From Ochromonas danica (taxonomy: Eukaryota > Sar > Chrysophyceae > Chromulinales > Chromulinaceae): a stretch of 64,000 nucleotides of DNA. The translations under genes were made by a program, and so were the position numbers. A model generated the notes under the pieces. The model was given only the letters and a program-made list of their open reading frames with translations, did no database searches and had not been told where the DNA came from. Below are positions 10,491 through 20,783 of this stretch, in pieces; positions within the stretch are counted from its first letter, which is position 1, and every line of letters begins with the position of its first letter. The DNA is taken from contig VKHL01000122.1 in assembly GCA_015146655.1 (NCBI GenBank), forward strand, positions 1 through 64,000. Reading direction: 5' to 3'.

Positions 10491-10666
10491 GGTTTGTTAA
10501 ATAGTGTCTGTTGTTAGTAAGTCAGTTAGAAGAAGGAAGGAGTAGGAATATGATTGTGAAGGCGAGAGAGCAAAGCTTCTCTCTCACCTTCTCTCTCATG
10601 ACAAGTCCAAGTGCTGTCTGTCTCTCACAGATTGTGACCAGCTGGGTCTGTCTGGGCTGAAGTCAG
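10491..10666 (-). promoter_or_regulatory. AIG1 5' cassette, copy C
   Basis: Same upstream cassette as copies A, B and D. The match ends exactly where direct repeat Y begins, marking a rearrangement junction at about 10,666. Confidence 0.45.
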
Positions 10667-10881
10667 TCATGTTCCACGCCACTTTTGTCAATGTTGATCA
10701 ATCAGAAATCCATCACCCCTCCTCCCCAGACTCAGCTAGACTCAGCTGGGAGATCAGCTTCTCGCCCTGCTGGAGTCGCTCTGTTAGTCGAGCGCGTGGT
10801 AGTAGTACCTATCTCTCTAATGAGTCATAGTTGGCCAAGGAAAAAGCAGAGAGGGTTGATGGTCTCGTCTCTCCTCGGAGT
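10667..10881 (+). repeat. Direct repeat Y, right copy
   Basis: Partner of 5,623-5,812. It sits between the inverted AIG1 cassette and inverted repeat X but has the same orientation as its partner. Confidence 0.7.
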
Positions 10882-10894
10882 CTTCAGGGACAAT

Positions 10895-11330
10895 CACGTG
10901 CAAAGACCTTCACTTTGTCTTTCAGGCAAATCCATGCTATACTCTCCTTGTCATTCTATGATTCAAGGTAACAGAGGAGATGGAGCAAATGCTACACCTC
11001 ATCTTAAGCTACCCACCACCCACTACTGCGAGTAGTGGTGAAGAGGACTATCTTCTACTTCAAATCGACTTTGTACAAGCACTGTCTCTCTCTATCTACT
11101 ACCTGTCTCCTCTTCCTCCTCCATATCTATATGAAGGATATCACGAGAATGACAACATCTTCTCTAAAAGACCAGCCATCCTTCACATGGACTAATTCGA
11201 GTAGAGAGTTGAAGAAGAATCGCTTTTATCCGCTCTCTATTGTCTGCATAGTGGAACAGCAGGAGGAAGAGGAGAGACTGGAGGTTCATGTTAGCAATGA
11301 GAAGATCTTCTCTGGTGATCATCTCCGCTC
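10895..11330 (+). repeat. Inverted repeat X, right copy
   Basis: Partner of 4,972-5,366. Similarity stops at about 11,330, where the kinase fragment starts; in the left copy the katanin-like sequence follows directly. Confidence 0.75.
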
Positions 11331-11660
11331 TCTCTGTGAAGACATCTACAAAGCCAGCCAGCCTTCAGACATCTACTGCCTCGTCTTCTGGGAGATCCTC
11401 ACAGGTAACATTCCTTTCCATGAGACGAGACGGCAGGATGATGTTCGTGATGCAGTGCTCCAGGGAGAGCGTACCTTCCTGCTTCGAGGAGCACGATGAT
11501 CTGTTTGGCGACTATGTCACGCTGCTGAAGAGGTGCTGGGCTCCTGACCCCTTGTTTCGACCAGGTATCACGCAGGTTGTAGAGCAAGTGGAAGCAATCT
11601 ATCACCAGCGGTGCTTCTCGATCTTGAGGCAGATTGAGGCAATGAAGGAGATTATTTCCT
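11320..11660 (+). pseudogene. Protein kinase C-lobe fragment (TKL-like)
   Basis: Two adjoining frames give the end of a protein kinase domain: SDIYCLVFWEILTGNIPFHE (subdomain IX, usually SDVYSFG...WE) and then, after a frame change near 11,480, DYVTLLKRCWAPDPLFRPGI (subdomain XI with the CW...RP signature). No ATP loop, HRD or DFG motif is visible upstream. The pattern is that of tyrosine-kinase-like kinases of protists and plants. It is a broken fragment present only on the right side of the inverted structure. Confidence 0.65.
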
Positions 11661-12525
11661 CGAAAACCACTTCCCGTGGCTTCACTTCCTTCTTCACACT
11701 TCCCTCCTCTGCCTCCATGAACAGAGGGAGTGTCTCTGTAAAGAGGAAGGGAGCGAAGGTGATAGCTGTCTTGATCGCCTCGAGAAGAGTGGTGAATCCT
11801 GGCTGCTCGTGGCCAATGATGGATGCTTTTCGATCCTTTGGGCCTCCACGAGCTGGGAGCAGGACTTTGGTATGTCCTTAGATTCTTGTCTAGAGTGAGG
11901 CGGAGATCGTCGCTGATGGCGTTGAGGCCTTCTTTGCCAGTCGCCTGAAAGAAGTGCGACCTCTTCACCCAAGGCATAGCGTGCTGTGCTTGAATTGTGC
12001 TGCAGCCCAGTGGAAATGATGCCCCAGTCCACATTTCCCACTCCTCCTGCCACCACCACAGCTGCGCGTCCACAAGTAATTGTTGATGTAGAAGATGAAG
12101 ATGTTGATCGCTCTGTCGGTGTAAATGGTGCTGAGGCGATAGAGCCGAGAGGGAGAAGTGAGGGCATGATAACCATGACAAAAACGGCGACGACGACACC
12201 GTGCCGGAGGAAGAGCGCCAACAGCAAGCCTCCGTATCTTACGGTTCTTCCGCGTCTCTCCGTGAGAAGGCAGAAGGAGCGGAGAGAAAAGACTTCGTCA
12301 GTATGCTATGCTATGCTATGCTATGTTGTGAGGATAGTGGGTGTTGTTGTTTTAGTTGTACGACCAAATTTGGTACAATGAACTTCGCAGTTTACCATCA
12401 AGGTGAGGTGCAGAAGCAATGGCGACAAGGCAGGGTCATCATGATTAGCCAATTTCACGGCATCAACTTTCCATCAACATATTACAAGTATTACTGATAG
12501 GCATAATATTGCTACCACTACTGCT
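11661..12525. other. Degenerate coding-like DNA, no gene recognised
   Basis: Some frames are open on both strands but change frame repeatedly and show no motif. A small tandem repeat of CTATG lies at about 12,303-12,324. A stretch near 12,188-12,300 reads as an acidic/Gln-rich peptide and could be another exon scrap. Confidence 0.4.
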
Positions 12526-12960
12526 AACAATGGTCGGAAGATGAGAGGAGGGAGATGTAGGTGTAGAGCCCTGTGCACTGCTGCCTCTACCCTCATATTT
12601 AGTGAAAGACTGCCAATGCCGACATCTTCTACTACCACCTCTTCCAAACCACGACCAGAGAAAAAGAGAGAGAGGGACGTCACCTAGGACAGATCATCGA
12701 CCTGCTTCTCCCTCACTATGATAGATCCATCGTAGATGCAGTCTTGCATGATCTGCTGCCTATCACTCCTTTGTCACATTTCAGGAGATACTGTAGCAGG
12801 GCAGGAGAAGGCAAAGGAAGTTCTTCAAGAAGCTGTCTTACTACCTCTTCTACTACCTTGTTCACATATGTCTTACTACCTTGCACCCCTCTTCTTAGTG
12901 CTAGTAGCATCTTTTATGAGACTTATTAGAGTTCTGATTCCCCTTATTGGTGGTGTTAGC
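12526..12960 (+). pseudogene. Katanin p60-like AAA ATPase fragment, right copy
   Basis: Begins with the inverted copy of about 4,875-4,960. After an acceptor-like TTTCAG at about 12,778 the frame reads DTVAGQEKAKEVLQEAVLLP, the helix just before Walker A in katanin/fidgetin-type AAA ATPases. The Walker A exon does not follow. The left fragment (4,551-4,960) holds the parts missing here, so both probably derive from one ancestral gene. Confidence 0.6.
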
Positions 12961-12969
12961 GTATTATAG

Positions 12970-13794
12970 CATGCTGACATATGTGCCTAGAAGTTGTCCA
13001 GAGTTTGTCCATCATAGGCGTCATCATAAGATTAGCGCACCTTGTCTATTGTCTAATATGGATTGGCAGCCGCGCAGTTAAGGGACTCAATAGCAGAGTG
13101 ACAGGTTTACCAACAGGTCGCATCTCAGATGTTGTTCTGGAAGGTGAGCTATCTACAGGTTGTATCTATTAGTTTGACGAGTAATTGCAGGATCCATACT
13201 CTTTGATTGTTGGTGCAACACTTCCCCTTCCTCCACGAGGTCTACTCTATCTTGTAGCGTCTTTACAACTCGGAATTGTGCAGTAGAAGCAACCACTTTC
13301 TTTGCTTTTATCGATCTAACTAATATCTTTGGCGAAAAACTCAAGACAACAGAGACAGCTATCAAATAAAAACGCCTGTACTATTCAGAGTCGGTTTGAT
13401 AGTTATATACCCTATTGCTCTCCTGTCAATGTTAAGAAAAGAGATGATGATGTTATATATCAGAAGTGAGTGAAGATATCTTATGATTGATGCAGGCATG
13501 GCTTGGATAGTGTTTTCATTTAACGATCGGTCATTGAGACTGCTTGGTCTGTTATAGGTAGTGAGTCATGAACAAGACTTCTCCGAAGCGAAGATGAGAG
13601 CAACAAGTATCCGAGATGCCCAGAGTATGTCCCTCACTATCCAGATCAAGGAAGCCAATGAGATGCTCTCTGAGGAAAAGCGACACACCGGTGGAGGGAA
13701 AAGTACTAAAGTAATGTTACTGAAAAAGAAGGAACGGCAACATTGTCGCCGTCGCCACTACCTTGCCAAGACTAGACTATTGTAGTTTTGTATA
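12970..13794. other. No gene recognised; contains AIG1 downstream word
   Basis: The 24-base word at 13,078-13,101 matches 792-815, downstream of AIG1 copy A, so this is the corresponding downstream flank of copy D. A frame at about 13,561-13,785 reads as a Lys/Glu-rich helix but has no ATG at its start and no family I know. Confidence 0.4.
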
Positions 13795-14275
13795 TTTGTA
13801 AGTTAAAGGTCACATAATCAAAATTACTGGAGATCAATTCTACTCCATCTTTGGTAAGCTGCTAACCATATTAGATACTTTCACGTGTATCAAATCGTGA
13901 AGTGTCAACCAACCAGAATCGTATATTATGAGACACTTCCACCACTCTCCAGCAATCGCAGATATCAGCTCTTCAGTCAGGAATATCTGTTCCTCATCAG
14001 CGGTGGAAACGTAACCACTCTCATCACGGACGATAAGTATCCGTTGTGCACGTTTTCTTCTTCCTTCTTCTTTTCCCAGGATGATCTGTGATCTTCACGT
14101 TGTTAATCACGACAGGCTGGGATTCGCGCGTATGCGAGTGTGTGGATGAACTCTCAGAGAACGGAGTTCTGTTAGGGTCTCCACCGAGAAGGTGAAAGAT
14201 CAGGTTGCCGAGGCTTGATTTCCCATCTCCTGTTTTCCCCATCAGCGAGATGTTAACTGTCTTTGGCTGCGACAT
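13795..14275 (-). pseudogene. AIG1/GIMAP-type GTPase, broken copy D
   Basis: From the ATG at 14,275 downward the minus strand encodes 67 codons of an AIG1 N-terminus, diverged at the very start (SQPKTVN for SLSKMVN) and with P-loop GKTGDGKSS, ending abruptly after DHPG at about 14,080. The 3' flank of an AIG1 gene reappears at 13,795-13,870, so the middle of the gene (about 200 bp now) has been replaced by unrelated DNA. It keeps the upstream cassette and cannot make a GTPase. Confidence 0.75.
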
Positions 14276-14445
14276 GGTTTGTTAAATAGTGCCTGTTGTT
14301 AGTAAGTCAGTTAGAAGAAGGAAGGAGTAGGAATATGATTGTGAAGGCGAGAGAGCAAAGCTTCTCTCTCACCTTCTCTCTCATGACATGTCCAAGTGCT
14401 GTCTGTCTCTCACAGATTGTGACCAGCTGGGTCTGTCTGGTCTGC
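14276..14445 (-). promoter_or_regulatory. AIG1 5' cassette, copy D
   Basis: Fourth copy of the shared upstream block. Similarity ends near 14,445, a few bases before the GTATCG-type repeats that flank the hAT remnant. Confidence 0.45.
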
Positions 14446-14459
14446 GCTGGGGCCTCTTG

Positions 14460-15384
14460 TATCGGTGTCGTATCGTATCGTTTTGATACCGATACGGTAT
14501 CGATCGGCACCCCCCAAAAAAACGAGACGATACTAAAGTCGACTTTTGTACTTGAGAAAAACGTGGATTTTTGCTCTTCAACCTTTTGGGAAAGCAAGTA
14601 ATTAGACTTTAAAATCATGAAATTAGACTATATAAAACCTCCGCCCATCTTTCACATCTTCCTTGAATCACAATTTCTCCGATTCCCTTCGTTCTTGCTC
14701 ATCTTCAGAAGACGCAAGATGCGGTTTTGCATTTGCCTGACAACATTTGGCTGGCTTATGTGTTGGACCCGTACTACGGGGGTCACCTGATGGTGGACGA
14801 GGTGAAGGGCTGCATTGTTGAGAAGCTGAGGAAATGTTACCAGCCGTCGAGAAGCCTGTGACACCTTTCACTGCTACCGCCACTCCGAGTACACCTATTT
14901 CTGCTGTGACTAAATCCAAAACGGGTTCGGAGTTGTTTGACGACATGCTTTGTTGCTATTTGTCTATTCCTAAGCTGCCTCCAACGCAGTTGCATGAGCA
15001 GGAACCTCTATTGTGGTGAGGAGAGAATGCTTACAAATACCGTGTCTGAGTATGATTGCTCGTAAAGTGTTGTACATTCCTGCAACTTCTGCTTCATCGG
15101 AGAGATTGTTTTCCTTGGCTGGACGAACAATTGCTGACGAAAAGATCACTCTTGGTAGTAGCTTGGCAAGAAATTTGATCTATCTCCGTGCTATTTAGGT
15201 GCCAACCAATGTTCACTATCCTCTGCGTTCTAGGATTTTGAAAGGACCTCGTGCGGAAGAGAACGAATCTCCTATTGTTGAGATTAATTCATGCTTGAGT
15301 CCACCTGTTAAAGCTTGAAATCTTGATAATTACATTTGGCTTTGTAGACGTTAACTTAAGAAGTAAAGTATCGGGTGTCGTATC
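14460..15384 (+). mobile_element. hAT-family DNA transposon remnant
   Basis: Plus-strand pieces of a hAT transposase C-terminus: IWLAYVLDPYYGG at about 14,740-14,780 (the LDPR-like motif), a WW-like pair followed by ENAY at about 15,011-15,035, and YIPATSASSERLFSLAGR at about 15,070-15,125, the signature of the hAT dimerisation region, then KITLGSSLARNLIYL. Stops and frame changes separate them, so the element is dead, and the N-terminal zinc finger and most of the catalytic domain are absent. GTATCG-rich words at 14,460-14,510 and again at 15,369-15,384 may be subterminal repeats. I could not fix the true ends or a target-site duplication. Confidence 0.75.
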
Positions 15385-15650
15385 TAGGGTGGTTCCATGC
15401 CCGGGCGCCCTCAGCCCAGTCCCGGGCCCTTGGGCCTAGTTTGGGCCCACGTAGGCCCTGGGCGCCCACAGGCCCATGGGCCTGCGTTTCCACAGTGGGG
15501 CCCGATCTGGTAATCTGGCGCCTTTCCGGTAATCTGGCTTTCTATGTGGTGAATGCAGGCCCTTGGGCCTGGGCCTGTGGGCCTAGGGGCGCCCAGATCT
15601 GGGCGAGAGGGCCTGCTAAGCCCACTGGGCGTGGGCCTGGAACCACCCTA
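15385..15650. mobile_element. GC-rich foldback (MITE-like) element with TA flanks
   Basis: A 262 bp segment (15,387-15,648) starts GGGTGGTTCCA and ends in its reverse complement TGGAACCACCC, with TA on each outer side. Inside are many GGGCC/GGCCC words able to pair. GC content is strikingly higher than the surrounding AT-rich DNA. TA target sites are typical of Tc1/mariner-type elements, but family assignment is only a suggestion. It is inserted among the GTATCG words at the right end of the hAT remnant and so is younger than it. No coding capacity. Confidence 0.65.
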
Positions 15651-15981
15651 ATCGTATCGAATCTCGGCTTTTTCGGCCAAAAGACCGTTCGGAAAAAGCA
15701 GTTTTTGGCAAACAATAGTCCACGAATCGATAGATTGCATGCACTTTCACGGTAAAAATGACCAGTAATTGTGATATTTGGCGATGGTTCATGAGAACCA
15801 AGGCCTTCTTTTATGCGAAATTCACACTCAAAACGTGCGTTTCAGTGGAGGCTCCCCGCGCAGAAACTCGCGACCTTTTGGGCTCCCACGGCCATTCCAT
15901 TCCATATCCTGTTCAAATGGCTTGACCTTTAACTTAACTATTAACTTAACTAAATCTACTCTGTCAAATCATAAAATAGAG
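15651..15981. promoter_or_regulatory. Upstream region of methyltransferase gene
   Basis: No gene. TTAACTTAA occurs twice at 15,929-15,937 and 15,941-15,949, about 35-50 bp before the ATG. The same 9-mer occurs in several other intergenic regions of the window. Confidence 0.35.
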
Positions 15982-16839
15982 ATGACAACAACAAACAACA
16001 ACAAGTTACCTGGTAAAGAGATCATAACAAAGTTTATCCTACCAACTACTAGTAAACAAGATGATCAAGATAAAATAGATAATAATCAAGAAATCCAAAT
16101 TCCATTATTTGTAGATATGAATGTTGGTATAGGAGGAGATATCTGGCCAGCAGCTCAATGCTTTTGTTCTTGGATGTTCTTAGACATCTCCACTTATCAC
16201 TTCTTTGCTACCTTATACAATGATAAGAAAATCTTAGAGTTAGGGAGTGGTAATGCCTTAGTGAGTATTTTAATAGAGAAAGCATTTTCTCCTAAAAAAG
16301 TAGTGGTGACAGATTTGTTATCACATGTCCCACATATGCAACATAATCTTGAAATGAATTCTTGTCAATATTGTGAGGCAATATCATTAGATTGGTGTAA
16401 TGAAGATGATAAGTTAGCACACGGTCCCTTTGATGTCATTCTCGCATTAGAATGGTAAGTCAACACGATGTTTTGGTTGTGTGTGTGTGTATGTTGCGTA
16501 TTGTGTGTGTTTGTGCGTGTCGTCTTTTGTTATGCTAATGCGGTCTTTATCTGTTTGTGTGTGCGTGTGGAATTGGCTAACTGGAAAACCAAATGACACC
16601 ATAGCTTATATCGTGAGGATCTCTACGAACCATTAATTAAAACAATGCTGAGGATGAGTCATCAAGAGAGTGTCTTCATCATGGGAGTCACTCGTGCTTT
16701 TGTCAAACCCAAGTTCTTCACTCTTTTAAAGAGTTACGGCTTTCGCTATCGAAAGATACCTGCTCAGATGCTAGAGAACAAAATGCCTTATGACCCAGCT
16801 ACAGGACTCTTCATAGTTCAGCGTATAGCAGTGGTTTAA
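15982..16839 (+). CDS. METTL21/23-type protein methyltransferase
   Basis: Two exons, 15,982-16,454 and 16,605-16,839, joined across a GT-AG intron of 150 bp, give 235 residues. Seen: GGDIWPAA at about residues 54-61, the SAM-binding glycine loop ILELGSGNALVS at about 85-96, and after splicing ILALECLYREDLYEPL, in the place where this family has its catalytic-side acidic motif. Known: Methyltransf_16 proteins methylate lysines on chaperones and other proteins. The exact member cannot be named. Start chosen at the ATG of MTTTNNN, because the two fragment copies elsewhere also align from there. Pieces of exon 1 were copied twice into the accessory block (2.75 and 9.0 kb), one including this promoter-proximal region. 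Confidence 0.8.
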
Positions 16840-16996
16840 CTCTCTGGTAACACATAACATGAGAAGATTATGAAGTTCTGTATGATAAGAAGAAATATAC
16901 TCAGTCTCGAAGTTAAATGTTCTGTTCTAATGACAAAAAACTATACTAAGTTTCTTCACAATATATGGCTCTCACTTCAAATAGAGAACACTAACA

Positions 16997-18436
16997 CTAC
17001 ACAAGATCTGCCAGTGGATTCATGAACCGACTAGTCGATGTCTTCTTCGTGGCAGAGACACGACTTTCATTCTCACTCGATGAATCTCTTGACATCATTG
17101 ACTCAAAGGGATTGAAATGCTTCTCATTATTTCCCTGGGAAGATGTTGTAGATCTTCTATCTACTGACTGAGGTGAAGGATTCTCATCCTGTAGATTAAA
17201 GACCTTAGCAGCTTTTGCTCCAATATTCTTCATATTATTAGCTCCGGATGTCACCACATTCTGTACTCCTCCTTTAAGCTCACTACCCATAACGTTGACC
17301 ATGCCCTTGGCAAACTTCCCCACTGTACTGATCTTTTTACCTGTTTGCTGGAAAATCTTTTGAGGGTCTAAATCAGGATTGATTGGAATACCTGGTAGTG
17401 GTTTCAAAAGTTGCTGTTCTTGTGTCTCCTCCACATATTCTGCAACTTTGCGTGGTTGAGACTGATTCTTGATGGATGTCCAACGTTTAGTGGCATCTCG
17501 TAATTTACTATTTGCATCTGAATAATAGATATCTGAATCTTCACGCAAGCGATCCAGTAAATCCATTAGATTGTATAAGTGCATTCCATCTTCAAGACTT
17601 CGAAATCCATTCATTTCTTGATCTCGGGTCTTTTTCAATAATACAGCTAGTTTATCAAGGTTGTCTAAGTTTTCTCTTGATTGAGATAATGCAATAGCAG
17701 CAGCTGAATTCATAATTTCTTGCAAAGAAGATTGTGCTTTGATCAAAACTCTTCGACTTAATGGCAGAAATTGACCTTCTTCATTCTTGGGACGGTTCGA
17801 AAGAAGTTCTTGTGTAGCTTTAATTCTTCTCGTTGCTTCGGCTTTAAATTCTGGTTTCCCACCTGAATCTCCAAAATGTTGTAAGAACTTATCAACTGAT
17901 TCTGTACCAGCGACCAGTTTCCTGCGCGCTGCTTCTAGTGCACGACTACTACCCGAACAACTGATATCTGATAAGTTATTAAATACAGCATTCATCTTAT
18001 TAACATAGTCTGCATAATGCATGGAATCCATGTTATGTTGCTCGCCTTTATTCTCTATTAATACAGCCTGTACATTAAATAAACTTGCAACCATACGAGC
18101 CTTTGTTGCTAAGTATTTAGCCTCATAATCTGGTCCTGATCGAGCAGGTTTAAGACAAGGACATAAACCACCAAGAACTTTTGGTGGCATAATTAAGTTC
18201 TGATACCATTGTATGGTGTCAATAAGTTTATTTACAAAGTCAGGTGGGAGGGTGTCAGCGAAAGAACGTCCTTTCTCTGCAAATTTATGTAATCTCTTCA
18301 CTAACAACCCACCCAGTTTAATAATCTCTTCATGTTCAACACCTTGTAACTCTGAACCACCTAATTCAGACTCATAGAAAGTTTGATCTTGTTCTAATTG
18401 TGCTAAACTATCTAGAAATACTTGATATCCTTCCAT
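16997..18436 (-). CDS. Helical protein of unknown function, 479 aa
   Basis: Single exon. I do not recognise the family. The first 330 residues look almost wholly alpha-helical with heptad-like spacing and no membrane segment. A Cys-Pro-Cys motif (GGLCPCLKP) is near residue 90-98. Residues 360-420 are Gly/Lys-rich and the C-terminal 60 are Ser/Asn-rich and probably disordered, ending FMNPLADLV. The overall shape suggests a cytosolic scaffold or membrane-bending helical bundle, but that is only inference. The coding frame is long, uninterrupted and of the same base composition as the neighbours, so it is a real gene. Confidence 0.8.
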   Translation of the reverse strand: MEGYQVFLDSLAQLEQDQTFYESELGGSELQGVEHEEIIKLGGLLVKRLHKFAEKGRSFADTLPPDFVNKLIDTIQWYQNLIMPPKVLGGLCPCLKPARSGPDYEAKYLATKARMVASLFNVQAVLIENKGEQHNMDSMHYADYVNKMNAVFNNLSDISCSGSSRALEAARRKLVAGTESVDKFLQHFGDSGGKPEFKAEATRRIKATQELLSNRPKNEEGQFLPLSRRVLIKAQSSLQEIMNSAAAIALSQSRENLDNLDKLAVLLKKTRDQEMNGFRSLEDGMHLYNLMDLLDRLREDSDIYYSDANSKLRDATKRWTSIKNQSQPRKVAEYVEETQEQQLLKPLPGIPINPDLDPQKIFQQTGKKISTVGKFAKGMVNVMGSELKGGVQNVVTSGANNMKNIGAKAAKVFNLQDENPSPQSVDRRSTTSSQGNNEKHFNPFESMMSRDSSSENESRVSATKKTSTSRFMNPLADLV

Positions 18437-18731
18437 TATTCAATTTTCTTTTATAAACAGAACAAGAACTTTCAATTTCCACACCTCTATCGTAATAGAT
18501 TAGGAATCAATGGAAGGAAATAAAAAAACAACAGAAAGGAATAATAGATGAAAATAGTTAATAGTTGAGAAGCAAAAGTCAAGTCACTTTGTTTTGGTTA
18601 GTCATTCCTCCTCACTTGCTGCTGCTGTGCTGTTGTTGCCCGGTGTGAATCCCAGCAGGGCAGAACGACACACTACTGCTGATGCTGATGAAAGAGGTAA
18701 GAGTTATAACTGCGTATATTGAATTATTTAG

Positions 18732-20364
18732 ACCGGAAAGACCTACTTTTATCATCGCACTGTGTGCTTGGTTTGTTGGTTCTGGCTGATACTTTTGATA
18801 ATAAGAGGCAAGGGATGACTAAAGTAGACTTACAACCTTTAGTTTCGACTGGTAGATCACTGTCTGCTTCTTTAGCAGCTTGGTTATTGGCATTCTTCCA
18901 TGATCCAAGTTTGTGGGATGCTGCTCTCCGAGAGAACTTCGTTCAAGGCATTCAGGCAGCTTGTGAACAGGCTGAAAGCGATGCGACAACTCCAGTAGAG
19001 CCATCCGGTCGTAAAGATCCTCGAATGGACAAGATTAAGCAATTGGAAGTGTCCAATAAAGAGGTGGTGACTATCTACACAGACTATGATGTTGCCAAAC
19101 ATGTCGACCTACAAGATCATCGTATTCAGTTTACTGATGATCGAGAGAACGCAGACTTTCTTCTTTTGACTTCGCAAGTGAAAAACTTCTTAGCAATTCC
19201 AATTCATCAACGAGTTGGGCAGTTTCCCTATGAAGGGGCACTCGTAAGGAAGGTGAGCTCCAAATTAGATAGAGTATGCCAAGATTAGCTTCTAGTGATC
19301 GTATGAAATCTGCAGGATCTTTTGCCGTTAACGGTGAGAAAGTATTGCTATGTTGAAGGTAAAGCGCCTGAGTGGTGGCATCCTTACTTCGACCTGCGAA
19401 CAGAGTTCCATCTGTTCGCTCAAGAACATCGTCGTCGACAGGAGACAGGAGCAGAGAATCGCTGGATCATCAAACCTGCCCAAGGCACAAGAGCTTTAGG
19501 TCATCGTGTAATTGCAGATGCAGGAATTGAAGGTTTGCGCCATGCAGCGGCAGTGACTCCTCTGCTTTCCGATGACCTATTGCAGGCCTTGGTAGGGGCT
19601 CGTTCTACCGAAGACCTAGCGAAGATTGCCAAGATTAAACGTGAGATTGTTCCTTTTGATGGATCTGATCGAATTGCTCAATTATTTGTGGAGAATCCTC
19701 TTCTAATTGGTGGTCGGAAGTTCGATATGCGTTATATCGTCTTTGTTCGAAACTTCTTCCCTCTGGAAGGTGCAGTGATTTGCTCGTTCTTGTTCTTCGT
19801 TAAAATTTGTTCTCTAGTCATAGCTCATATTTGCTCTCATTCCTTGTAGCTTACACTCATCAGATTCGCTATGGACGTCTTGCCAACAAGCCCTACAGTG
19901 TTAAAGACCTTGGTGACTGGCAAGTTGCGCTAACTGTATGTGCCTACGACGAGGACGAAGAAATTGCCAACAAACAAGAGCGTGCCTTTTATACGGATTT
20001 GGAAAAGAATATGGAAGAGCAGTACGGACCGAATAAAATCGATATTGAAGAGATGCATCATCGTACCTTAAAGATGTTGCGAGAGCTCTTCACGGGTGCT
20101 GGCAAGGAAATTGGTACCTGGCCAAATAGCTCAGCATACTATGCGGTAGATTTAATTTATGAAGGCCCACCTAGTGGATACACAGAAAAGTTTACACCTC
20201 AACCCAAGTTGCTAGAGGTAAACTTTATGGGTGACTGGCATGGTGTTGAGAGTGCTGTTGGTGATCAACTGCCATTGTACCATCAATGGGCTACCGATCT
20301 CTATTTAGCGTTGGCTTATCCAAATTCAAATGCTCTCCCTAATGATCGTTTGATTAGATTGTAA
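18732..20364 (+). CDS. TTLL12: Tubulin-tyrosine ligase-like protein, TTLL12-like
   Basis: Exons 18,732-19,252, 19,316-19,769 and 19,850-20,364 join in frame to about 496 residues. Seen: HRIQFTDDRENADFLLL followed by VGQFPYEGAL (the entry to TTL domains), PEWWHPYFDLRTE, ENRWIIKPAQGTRALGHRV (nucleotide-binding Lys strand), GGRKFDMRYIVFVRN (the conserved FDMRxYV-type strand), and near the end LLEVNFMGDWHG where TTLs have the acidic Glu/Asn metal ligands. TTLL12 is a pseudo-ligase that modulates tubulin and histone marks. The true start is unresolved: no ATG is in frame at the left edge, where an acceptor-like TTTAG at 18,727-18,731 suggests a short upstream exon and a 35 bp intron. The N-terminal SET-like part is at most partial. 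Confidence 0.75.
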
Positions 20365-20783
20365 CTTTCTCTTTCGATGTTAAATAACTGAGCCCCCCCA
20401 AACCCGACATTGAAGCCAATAACTACTAGAAGGTATTGTTAATAATAATGATAATTAAACTTCTTGAATTAAACTGTAATTTGTTGAGAAAATTAAATTT
20501 CTTTCTTAAACATGGCAGCGTGCTTCAAGCAATTGTTGCTGTCATGACAAACCCTCCACAATTCCACCATTCCACCATTCTTCCACTCTATTCCACCGTC
20601 AATGGGTCTGTGAAGTTAAAGCTGGTAGCCGTTGATCCGCAGAACGGAACAGCCCGCGCGTGTCAAGTGAGCAGCAGTGACAAACACAGCAGCAACAAGA
20701 CCTCACATATGAGAATAGAATTTCCTGCTTTGTCCTCTATAAATAAAGATCCTCCTCTTCGTACCTTCCTCTATTGATTCATT
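20365..20783 (+). promoter_or_regulatory. Intergenic region with TATA box for the phosphodiesterase gene
   Basis: TATAAATAA begins at 20,738, 46 bp before the ATG at 20,784. This is one of the few well-placed TATA boxes in the window. A frame at 20,436-20,777 overlaps it and does not look coding. Confidence 0.5.

Noticed and set aside
11399-12227. Long minus-strand frames opposite the kinase fragment
   Set aside because: Ser/His-rich low-complexity translation with no motif; the plus strand holds recognisable kinase pieces.
15387-15648. GC-rich segment as a CpG island or foreign gene
   Set aside because: Terminal inverted repeats and TA flanks explain it better as a foldback element, and no frame is conserved.
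18451-18457. TATA-like TTATAAA upstream of the 479-aa gene
   Set aside because: It is only about 15 bp from the start codon, too close for a usual TATA box, though a very short leader cannot be excluded.
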